DNA of 16,679 nucleotides from an uncultured Eubacteriales bacterium (GTDB lineage: Bacteria > Bacillota > Clostridia > Oscillospirales > CAG-272), in assembly GCA_900548735.1 (NCBI GenBank), contig URMC01000035.1, positions 1 to 16,679 on the forward strand. Direction: 5' to 3'. Position numbers and translations under genes: made by a program. Numbering within the stretch: position 1 is the first letter of the stretch; each line of letters begins with the position of its first letter. This document shows, piece after piece, positions 6,763 through 11,639 of this stretch. The notes under the pieces were generated by a model. It was given only the letters and a program-made list of their open reading frames with translations. It searched no databases and was not told where the DNA came from.

Positions 6763-6791
6763 ATTATAGCGCAGATTTTCGGGGTTGTCAA
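6763..6791 (-). promoter_or_regulatory. Consensus sigma-A promoter of cysK-mnmA-rrf2
   Basis: On the minus strand TTGACA (6786-6791) and TATAAT (6763-6768) are both perfect consensus hexamers with exactly 17 bases between them. It lies between the SLOG copy 2 stop and cysK, so the sulfur operon has its own strong, presumably repressible, promoter. Confidence 0.85.
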
Positions 6792-6806
6792 GGGGATGTT
6801 AAAAAA

Positions 6807-7286
6807 TCAAGGTGCGAGGTTGATGACTTTCAAACCCTTGCGGCGGGCATAATTAACGGTAGATTGTGTACCGCTTCTTGCCTTTTTTAAGTAGCAGACG
6901 CATAGGTTGCTATAATCCACTAAATGACGGTTTCTTTGTTGATAGCAATCTTTTGTATATTGTTCAGAAATATACACTATTTTATCGGCATTTGTTTTAA
7001 TTTTGACATATGTCTTTTTGTCTTTTTCAGACCATTGCTCTGCTTGTGATGAAAATGGAATTACTAGTATCAAACGGATATGCGGGTACCGTTTTCTCAA
7101 TTTTATAATTGTTTTTTCTGCTAATGTATCAAACCCGATGGCACCCCCAACTCCAAAATATTTGTAGCCCATAAAAATCAAAGATTTAATGGTGTGTTTG
7201 AGTTTTGATTTGAGTTTTATTTTTTCTATCCATGTTAAATGCCGATGTCCTGTAAAACAGCAGGTTTGCAAATAATTGTTCTTCAT
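6807..7286 (-). CDS. SLOG-family (DUF1273-like) protein, copy 2, AT-rich
   Basis: A 159-aa paralog of the protein at 656-1129. Shared motifs in the same order: CCFTGHR near the N-terminus, GGAIGFDTLAE, RYPHIRLILVIPF, QAEQWSEKDKKTY, YTKDCYQQRNRHLVD, CVCYLKK and GTQSTVNYARRKGLKVINLA. AAGGAG lies 6 bases before the ATG. The coding sequence is AT-rich and lysine/isoleucine-rich, while copy 1 and the flanking genes are GC-rich, which points to independent, recent acquisition. It stands divergent to an XRE regulator with a shared 138-base intergenic region. SLOG proteins are believed to bind nucleotide-type ligands, and related families occur in biological-conflict systems; no specific function can be claimed for this protein. 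Confidence 0.85.
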   Translation of the reverse strand: MKNNYLQTCCFTGHRHLTWIEKIKLKSKLKHTIKSLIFMGYKYFGVGGAIGFDTLAEKTIIKLRKRYPHIRLILVIPFSSQAEQWSEKDKKTYVKIKTNADKIVYISEQYTKDCYQQRNRHLVDYSNLCVCYLKKARSGTQSTVNYARRKGLKVINLAP

Positions 7287-7310
7287 GGTATCTCCTTGAT
7301 TAGCACTAAA

Positions 7311-7338
7311 GTTATAATTTTGTCCAAAATAATAACAA
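7311..7338 (-). promoter_or_regulatory. SLOG copy 2 promoter with embedded palindrome
   Basis: Minus strand TTGTTA (7333-7338) and TATAAC (7311-7316), 16 bases apart, form a plausible promoter about 25 bases before the SLOG start. Inside the spacer lies ATTTTG-TC-CAAAAT (7317-7330), a perfect 6-2-6 palindrome. On the plus strand, TTGTCC (7320-7325) with TATATA (7342-7347) at 16 bases is a weak candidate promoter for the XRE gene, so the same palindrome could serve both directions. Confidence 0.4.
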
Positions 7339-7424
7339 TAGTATATACCAAGAATATAAAAATATCAATAGACTGTGGAACGGTTTCTCTAATACTTTTA
7401 GACTTAATACAAAGAGGTGAGTTT

Positions 7425-7760
7425 ATGAGTGATCTGAAAACACGTTTGGGGCAGAGGATCCGCCGGTATCGGGTGGAGAACGGATGGAGTCAAGAGAAGC
7501 TGGCAGAACTTGCGGCGTGCCATCCCACCTACATCGGGCAGGTGGAGCGAGGGGAGAAAAATATCACAGTAGAAAATGCTGCGCGTATTTCCGCGGCGCT
7601 GGGCGTTCCGCTTTCCCGCCTGTTTGAGTTGCCGGGCGAGAGCAACGAAAAATCCGTCCCGATGCAATGCTATGACTTGGTTGCCGCACAAAGCACCGCC
7701 GCGCAGGCGCGCCTGTTTCACATTCTAAGCGAGGCAGTGGCACTGCTGACAAAATCATAA
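7425..7760 (+). CDS. XRE-family helix-turn-helix regulator
   Basis: A 111-aa DNA-binding protein. The HTH domain spans about residues 7-66 (LGQRIRRYRVENGWSQEKLA, then HPTYIGQVERGEKNITVENA and ALGVPLSRLFEL), the classic Xre/Cro fold with the YIGQVERG recognition helix. A roughly 40-residue tail of mixed helical sequence (MQCYDLVAAQSTAAQARLFH) may mediate dimerisation or ligand sensing. The start at 7425 is fixed by AAAGAGGTGA; an upstream extension of the frame has no support. The gene is divergent from SLOG copy 2 and is more GC-rich than it. Likely an autoregulated repressor that may also control the SLOG gene through the palindrome at 7317-7330; this is inferred from position only. Confidence 0.85.
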   Translation: MSDLKTRLGQRIRRYRVENGWSQEKLAELAACHPTYIGQVERGEKNITVENAARISAALGVPLSRLFELPGESNEKSVPMQCYDLVAAQSTAAQARLFHILSEAVALLTKS

Positions 7761-7766
7761 TACAAC

Positions 7767-7789
7767 CCCCGGCAGAAAATCTGCCGGGG
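7767..7789 (+). terminator. Stem-loop terminator after XRE gene
   Basis: CCCCGGCAGA (7767-7776), loop AAA, TCTGCCGGGG (7780-7789): a perfect 10-base GC-rich stem beginning 6 bases after the XRE stop. The following sequence (TAACTTTGTCTT) is only moderately T-rich, so termination may be partial. Confidence 0.6.
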
Positions 7790-7828
7790 TAACTTTGTCT
7801 TGGGGTCTGACCGGAGTTTGCGCTCTGA

Positions 7829-8020
7829 TCAGTTGTTTTTATCGGGGCAATCTTGCTCCACGCCGGAAGCAACGACGTGCCGATACATCTTCTCCACCGC
7901 TTCGTTCATGTGAACGGGGGTGAGGCGGATTTTCGGGTGAGCTACGGTTATCAAGACCGGCAACCCTATGACCGATGCTATTCTGAACTCCAAGATTTCG
8001 CTTGCAAAGGCAAAAGCCAT
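7829..8020 (-). CDS. Small hypothetical protein (63 aa)
   Basis: The frame is supported mainly by an excellent ribosome binding site, TAGGAGG eight bases before the ATG at 8020. The product starts with a hydrophobic stretch (MAFAFASEILEFRIASVIGLPVLITVA), possibly one short membrane or amphipathic segment, then a basic and polar C-terminus with two histidines and a DCPDKNN tail. I do not recognise the family. It sits in the accessory patch between the XRE gene and the repeats next to guaA, convergent with the XRE gene. An overlapping 71-aa frame in the same direction and an 87-aa frame on the plus strand lack this support. It may be a small cargo gene of a mobile element. Confidence 0.45.
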   Translation of the reverse strand: MAFAFASEILEFRIASVIGLPVLITVAHPKIRLTPVHMNEAVEKMYRHVVASGVEQDCPDKNN

Positions 8021-8095
8021 GTTCTGAACCTCCTAAATCGTGATAAGGTTTCAAGTTCTTTCACTGATTCGGAATTTCAGAGGGTAAAAATCAAC

Positions 8096-8281
8096 GGTAT
8101 CAACGAAAATTTTTGAAAAATTTTTGTTTGCTCCTCGTTTCATGGTGTTTCAGAGAATACGGAGAATTACAGTAAAAAAAAGCCCGCAAATTCGTCTTGA
8201 GAAAAACGAATTTGCGAGCTTTGAGAGACTTTTGTATTATTCTATCCCCGGATAGTGGTGGTATCAATTTGGTATCAACGA
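8096..8281. repeat. GGTATCAA direct repeats near guaA 3' end
   Basis: GGTATCAACGA occurs exactly at 8096-8106 and at 8271-8281, and the shorter GGTATCAA at 8260-8267 lies 11 bases before the second copy. Repeated short direct boxes flanking the 3' end of a conserved gene resemble the arm-type sites bound by tyrosine integrases. No integrase gene remains in the window and no duplicated core of guaA was found, so this is at most a relic of an integrated element. Confidence 0.4.
8174..8222 (-). terminator. Strong intrinsic terminator, minus strand
   Basis: Read on the minus strand, AAAGCTCGCAAATTCGT pairs with ACGAATTTGCGGGCTTT (17 base pairs with one G-U pair, 10-base loop) and is followed directly by a run of T. 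The perfect core is 8185-8195 with 8206-8216. It would stop transcription coming from the guaA side towards the 63-aa gene. Confidence 0.65.
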
Positions 8282-8316
8282 GCGATTTTCGCTGATTTTT
8301 TCAAATTGAGAGAGTC

Positions 8317-8343
8317 AAAAACCTTGTAATATCAAGGCTTTTT
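8317..8343 (-). terminator. guaA intrinsic terminator
   Basis: Minus strand CCTTG (8333-8337), ATATTA loop, CAAGG (8322-8326), then five T and GAC, about 30 bases after the guaA stop. Short stem but correct shape and place; on the plus strand the mirror also ends in a T run, so it may act in both directions. Confidence 0.5.
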
Positions 8344-8367
8344 CGACTACTCAACAGCCACTTTGGG

Positions 8368-9345
8368 TCACTCCCACTCGATGGTGCCGGTGGGTTTGGG
8401 GGTGAGGTCGTAGAGGACGCGGTTGACGCCTTTGACCTCGGCGGTGATACGCGCGGTGATGTGGCAGAGCAGGGCAAAGGGGATGTCCTCCACGGTGGCG
8501 GTCATAGCGTCCTTGGTGTTGACGGCGCGGATGATCACCGGCCAGTCATAGGTGCGGGCGCCGTCTTTCACGCCGGTGGACTTGAAGTCCGGCACGACGG
8601 TAAAGTACTGCCAGACCTTGCCGGCAAGCCCGTTTTTGGCAAATTCCTCCCGCAGGATGGCGTCGGATTCACGCAGGGCTTGCAACCGGTCGCGGGTGAT
8701 GGCGCCAAGGCAACGCACGCCAAGACCAGGACCCGGGAAGGGCTGACGGAAAACCATCTGATCGGGGAGCCCCAGCTCCTTGCCGACCACGCGCACTTCG
8801 TCCTTGAAAAGGAATTTCAGCGGCTCTACCAGTTCAAATTTCAGATCTTCCGGCAGACCCCCTACGTTGTGGTGCGCCTTAACAGGTCCGCTTTCCAGAA
8901 TATCGGGATAAATGGTGCCCTGAGCAAGGAAGTGAATACCGTCCAACTTGCGGGCTTCCTCCTCGAATACGCGAATGAACTCCGCGCCGATGATTTTGCG
9001 CTTTTGTTCCGGCTCCGCTACGCCTGCCAGCTTGTCAAGGAAGCGGTCTACCGCGTCCACATAGACAAGATTTGCATTCATCTGCTTGCCGAAAACCTCA
9101 ATTACCTGTTCCGGCTCCCCTTTGCGCAAAAGCCCGTGATTGACGTGTACGCAAACCAGTTGTTTGCCCACCGCCTTGATCAGCAGTGCCGCAACCACGG
9201 AGGAATCTACTCCGCCGGAAAGTGCCAGCAGCACCTTTTTGTCGCCGATCTGGGCGCGCAGAGCCTGCAACTGTTCGTCAATAAATGCCTTTGCCAGCGC
9301 GGGGGTTGTGATGCGCTCCATGCTTTCGGGTCTCTTGTTATTCAT
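8368..9345 (-). CDS. guaA: GMP synthase, ATP-pyrophosphatase subunit (no glutaminase domain)
   Basis: A 325-aa protein that makes GMP from XMP, ATP and an amino donor. It contains the N-type ATP pyrophosphatase domain with PP-loop SGGVDSS (43-49), GLLRKGE (71-77), AQGTIYPDIL (141-150), HHNVGGLPE (158-166), RQPFPGPGLGVR (200-211), and the C-terminal dimerisation/XMP-binding domain ending KPTGTIEWE. The N-terminal class-I glutamine amidotransferase domain of usual bacterial GuaA (about 510 aa) is absent. This is not a window artefact: TAAAGGAG lies 8 bases before the ATG, a promoter lies upstream, and the divergent holA gene starts 166 bases away. The layout matches the two-subunit archaeal-type enzyme (GuaAb), so a separate amidotransferase subunit or use of free ammonia is inferred. 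The first 35 residues are a linker-like helix. Confidence 0.92.
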   Translation of the reverse strand: MNNKRPESMERITTPALAKAFIDEQLQALRAQIGDKKVLLALSGGVDSSVVAALLIKAVGKQLVCVHVNHGLLRKGEPEQVIEVFGKQMNANLVYVDAVDRFLDKLAGVAEPEQKRKIIGAEFIRVFEEEARKLDGIHFLAQGTIYPDILESGPVKAHHNVGGLPEDLKFELVEPLKFLFKDEVRVVGKELGLPDQMVFRQPFPGPGLGVRCLGAITRDRLQALRESDAILREEFAKNGLAGKVWQYFTVVPDFKSTGVKDGARTYDWPVIIRAVNTKDAMTATVEDIPFALLCHITARITAEVKGVNRVLYDLTPKPTGTIEWE

Positions 9346-9367
9346 ATCCCGTCTCCTTTAAATATCC

Positions 9368-9383
9368 GCGCGGCAAGCCGCGC
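9368..9383. promoter_or_regulatory. GC-rich hairpin in guaA leader
   Basis: GCGCGGC (9368-9374), AA, GCCGCGC (9377-9383) form a 7-base perfect stem within the short (~40 base) guaA leader, just upstream of the ribosome binding site. It could influence translation or mRNA stability; it is far too small for a purine riboswitch. Confidence 0.35.
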
Positions 9384-9393
9384 TGTCAGACAC

Positions 9394-9422
9394 AGTATAA
9401 CATATTTCGCGTGGTTTGGCAA
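9394..9422 (-). promoter_or_regulatory. guaA promoter
   Basis: Minus strand TTGCCA (9417-9422) and TATACT (9394-9399) separated by 17 bases; five of six matches to consensus for the -10 and four or five for the -35. Predicted leader about 40 bases. Confidence 0.6.
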
Positions 9423-9449
9423 GGGGCGGGGTGTTTTTTCGTTTTCCGG

Positions 9450-9478
9450 TTGACGGGAAAGGGAAAAACGTGTATAAT
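9450..9478 (+). promoter_or_regulatory. holA promoter
   Basis: Plus strand TTGACG (9450-9455) and TATAAT (9473-9478) with a 17-base spacer, 33 bases before the holA ATG. It is back-to-back with the guaA promoter. Confidence 0.75.
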
Positions 9479-9511
9479 GAAAAGGAAAAATACCCGAAAA
9501 GGAGGGCGTGG

Positions 9512-10546
9512 ATGAACGCAATGATTACGGAGGCGGAATACCGCCGGCAGATCGGCAAAACGGCGGGGCACGCCTATCTTTTTTTCGGAGAAGAGGACTA
9601 CCTCAAATCCTTTGATGTACGCAAAACGAGAGAAGCGATATGCCCAGACGAGAGTTTTGCCGTTTTTAACGATATGACCATAGACGCGCTGGATTTCACG
9701 CCGGAGGCGCTGTTGTCGGCGCTCTCGCCATTGCCGATGATGACAGAGGAGAAACTGGTGGTGGTGCGGGGGCTTGACATTGGCGCGATGAAGCCGGGCG
9801 AGTTGGACGCGCTGTGCGAGGCAATGCACGGTGTGGAGGAATATGACTACAACACGCTGATTGTTACCGTGCCTGCGGGGGCGCTGGATGAGGGCTTTTT
9901 GCCAAAACGCCCCTCCACGGTATTCAAAAAGCTGGCAGAGGCGGCAATTCCGGTGCGGTTTGAAACCACAACCGGGGCAAAGCTGAATGCGTGGGTCGGA
10001 AAGCATTTTGCGCACCTTGGGGTCAGGGTAAGCACCGAGGATGCGGCGTTCCTGACCTCCTATTGCGGGCACAGCATGTTTGTGCTTTCCTCCGAAATTG
10101 ACAAAATCGCATACTATGTGCGGGCAAAAGGCAAGGACAGTGCCACAAGAGAGGATATTTTGCTGGTGGCTTGCCCGGAAAACACGTGTGACACCTTTGC
10201 ACTTTCCAATGCGGTACTGTCAGGGAAGTACAAAGACGCCCTTGACGCGCTTGCCGTTATGAAGTTTGAACGGGTGGAACCGACGGTTATTTTAGGGGAA
10301 CTTTCCCGCACGTTTTGTGACTTAAGGGCGGTACGCGCCTTCCTTGACGCGGGAAAAACTACGCAGGAAATCGCGGCGGTGCTGAAGTTACATGAATACA
10401 AAGCCGGGTTGCTTGCACGCGCAGCGGGGAGCGCCGACCCCGCGCGGCTTTCACGCGCGGTGGCGCTTTGCGCGGGCGCGGACGCTTCGCTCAAGCGGGG
10501 CGGCGCCGACTACGCGGCGATTGAAAAACTCATCACGGCGCTGTGA
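9512..10546 (+). CDS. holA: DNA polymerase III subunit delta
   Basis: A 344-aa clamp-loader subunit that opens the beta sliding clamp at primed DNA. The N-terminal AAA+-like domain without a working Walker motif begins AYLFFGEEDYLKSFDVRKTR (about 20-40), followed by the strand EEKLVVVRGLD and the LIVTVPAG segment; the middle has TGAKLNAWVGKHFAHLGVRV and GHSMFVLSSEIDKIAYYV, standard for HolA; the C-terminal helical collar domain contains EPTVILGELSRTFCDLRAV and HEYKAGLLARAAG. Length is normal for the family. AAAAGGAGG precedes the ATG at 9512; the open frame extends 96 bases upstream but over the promoter, so that part is not translated. The usual neighbours comEC and rpsT are not in this window; a repeat cluster follows. 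Confidence 0.92.
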   Translation: MNAMITEAEYRRQIGKTAGHAYLFFGEEDYLKSFDVRKTREAICPDESFAVFNDMTIDALDFTPEALLSALSPLPMMTEEKLVVVRGLDIGAMKPGELDALCEAMHGVEEYDYNTLIVTVPAGALDEGFLPKRPSTVFKKLAEAAIPVRFETTTGAKLNAWVGKHFAHLGVRVSTEDAAFLTSYCGHSMFVLSSEIDKIAYYVRAKGKDSATREDILLVACPENTCDTFALSNAVLSGKYKDALDALAVMKFERVEPTVILGELSRTFCDLRAVRAFLDAGKTTQEIAAVLKLHEYKAGLLARAAGSADPARLSRAVALCAGADASLKRGGADYAAIEKLITAL

Positions 10547-10634
10547 AGCGCCGCCTGCGCCACCTTGCGGACACCGTTTTCGACGGGGGCTTGCTCCCGT
10601 CGCATTTGTTGGGGCAAAACTCCATACAAGCGGG

Positions 10635-10702
10635 AGGGGAAACCCTTCCCCTACGGATATTAGATTTATGTTTGAAGGGCGGGCGACCATTGGTCGCCCC
10701 TA
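10635..10702. repeat. Two palindromes each followed by CCCCTAC
   Basis: AGGGGAA-ACCC-TTCCCCT (10635-10652) and GGGCGACCATTGGTCGCCC (10681-10699, a perfect 9-1-9 palindrome) each run into the same heptamer, CCCCTAC (10648-10654 and 10696-10702). GC-rich palindromes of this type are common dispersed intergenic repeats in bacteria; function unknown. Confidence 0.6.
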
Positions 10703-10737
10703 CAATCAGATATTCTTTCCTTTATTTCATCAGATTC

Positions 10738-10767
10738 TTTTCTTTGCAGATGTAGGCGCAAAGAAAA
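10738..10767. repeat. AT-rich inverted repeat
   Basis: TTTTCTTTGC (10738-10747) and GCAAAGAAAA (10758-10767) form a perfect 10-base inverted repeat with a 10-base loop, followed by the purine-rich stretch that leads to the terminator-like hairpin at 10792. Confidence 0.6.
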
Positions 10768-10791
10768 ACTATCAAAAGAAGCGCCAAAAGA

Positions 10792-10821
10792 AAAGGGGGC
10801 TTTTTTCAAAAAGCCCCCTTT
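10792..10821. terminator. Terminator-like hairpin, copy in holA downstream repeat
   Basis: AAAGGGGGCTTTTT (10792-10805) pairs perfectly with AAAAAGCCCCCTTT (10808-10821) around two bases. The same 30-base hairpin recurs at 14300-14329 with homologous flanks in the opposite orientation. It could terminate holA transcription, though the T-run lies inside the stem rather than after it. Confidence 0.55.
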
Positions 10822-10825
10822 AAAT

Positions 10826-10971
10826 CCCCTAAAAACTTTTACACGGCTGATGCCGAGCCTTCGGCGTGCGTGCCCAAAGTGTCGCGTCAGCCTATTAGCC
10901 GCCGTCGAAGACGGTGTCCGCAAGGTGCCGTCAGCCTATCAGCCGCACCGCAGGTGCCCCTAAAAACTTTT
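10826..10971. repeat. Modular direct repeats (CCCCTAAAAACTTTT unit)
   Basis: CCCCTAAAAACTTTT is present exactly at 10826-10840 and 10957-10971, 131 bases apart. Between them GTCAGCCTATTAGCCGC (10886-10902) and GTCAGCCTATCAGCCGC (10930-10946) repeat with one mismatch at a 44-base period. The reverse complement of this region aligns with 14206-14331: CTTTGGG, GCTCGGCAT, AAGTTTT and GGGGATT occur in the same order. Confidence 0.65.
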
Positions 10972-11013
10972 GGGAAACCGGTGCCGGGCGTTGGTCGCCT
11001 GTTGAAATTCCTG

Positions 11014-11041
11014 TTGACATTTCCTGCAAAATGAGTATAAT
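11014..11041 (+). promoter_or_regulatory. Promoter of the phosphoribosyltransferase-aspS unit
   Basis: TTGACA (11014-11019) and TATAAT (11036-11041), both perfect hexamers, with a 16-base spacer, 34 bases before the start codon. A second TATAAT overlaps at 11041-11046. GTTGAAATTCCT (11001-11012) is nearly repeated as GTTGACATTTCCT (11013-11025) across the -35 box. Confidence 0.8.
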
Positions 11042-11075
11042 ATAATTTACATGATTTCATTTAAGGAGGTTTCTG

Positions 11076-11630
11076 ATGAAAACCTATCGGATGAACATCG
11101 CGGGTCTTACCCGCGAGTTGCCGCTGTGCCCGATTTCGGACACTTTACAAATCGGCGCATTCGTCATTTTCGGCGACCCGGAACTGACAACCGCCGCGGC
11201 AAAGGCTCTGCTTGAAAAAGCCCCGCCCTATGACTACCTCATCTCCGCGGAGGCAAAAGGAATCCCGCTGGTGCACGAAATGGCGCGCCTGGCAGGCAAT
11301 CAGAAGTATTTTCTTGCACGCAAAGCCCCCAAACTTTACATGCAGGGCGTGATGGAGGTCACGGTGCATTCCATTACCACTACGGCGGTGCAAAAACTGT
11401 ACATTGACAAAGCCGACGCCGCGCTGATGAAAGGCAAGCGGATCCTCCTGGTGGACGACGTGATTTCCACCGGCGAGTCGCTCCGGGCGCTGGAAACGCT
11501 GGTAAAGGAAGCCGGCGGCATCATTGCCGGGCGGATGGCGATTCTCGCCGAGGGTGATGCGCAGGAGCGTGACGATATTATTTATCTTGAAAAATTACCT
11601 CTCTTCAATGCAAAGGGAGAGGTCCTTTGA
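11076..11630 (+). CDS. Adenine phosphoribosyltransferase-like protein
   Basis: A 184-aa type I phosphoribosyltransferase. The PRPP-binding signature VDDVISTGES is at residues 126-135, preceded by the usual hydrophobic strand (KRILL); AEAKG (58-62) corresponds to the EARG segment of Apt, and the basic ARKAPKLY (81-88) to the RK-containing loop. It would transfer ribose-5-phosphate from PRPP to a purine base, most likely adenine (salvage to AMP); xanthine or hypoxanthine cannot be excluded, and some relatives are regulators. AAGGAGG lies upstream of the ATG and the gene has a strong promoter. aspS starts 9 bases after its stop, so the two are co-transcribed. It is slightly longer than classical Apt (~170 aa). 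Confidence 0.85.
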   Translation: MKTYRMNIAGLTRELPLCPISDTLQIGAFVIFGDPELTTAAAKALLEKAPPYDYLISAEAKGIPLVHEMARLAGNQKYFLARKAPKLYMQGVMEVTVHSITTTAVQKLYIDKADAALMKGKRILLVDDVISTGESLRALETLVKEAGGIIAGRMAILAEGDAQERDDIIYLEKLPLFNAKGEVL

Positions 11631-11639
11631 GGAGTTATT

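Larger units (their letters stand above)
10561..10927. repeat. 367-bp segment bounded by 26-bp inverted repeats
   Basis: Positions 10561-10586 (starting CACCTTGCGGACACCG) and 10902-10927 (its reverse complement, ending CGGTGTCCGCAAGGTG) match in 25 of 26 bases. The segment between has no gene but several hairpins. The arrangement looks like a miniature inverted-repeat element, or two oppositely oriented copies of a short repeat. No target-site duplication is evident. Confidence 0.6.

Noticed and set aside
7853..8116. 87-aa plus-strand frame in the island
   Set aside because: No ribosome binding site and it overlaps the better supported 63-aa minus-strand gene.
10547..11075. CRISPR array in the repeat-rich interval
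   Set aside because: Repeats are palindromic modules of unequal spacing and partly inverted orientation, not regularly spaced identical repeats with unique spacers.
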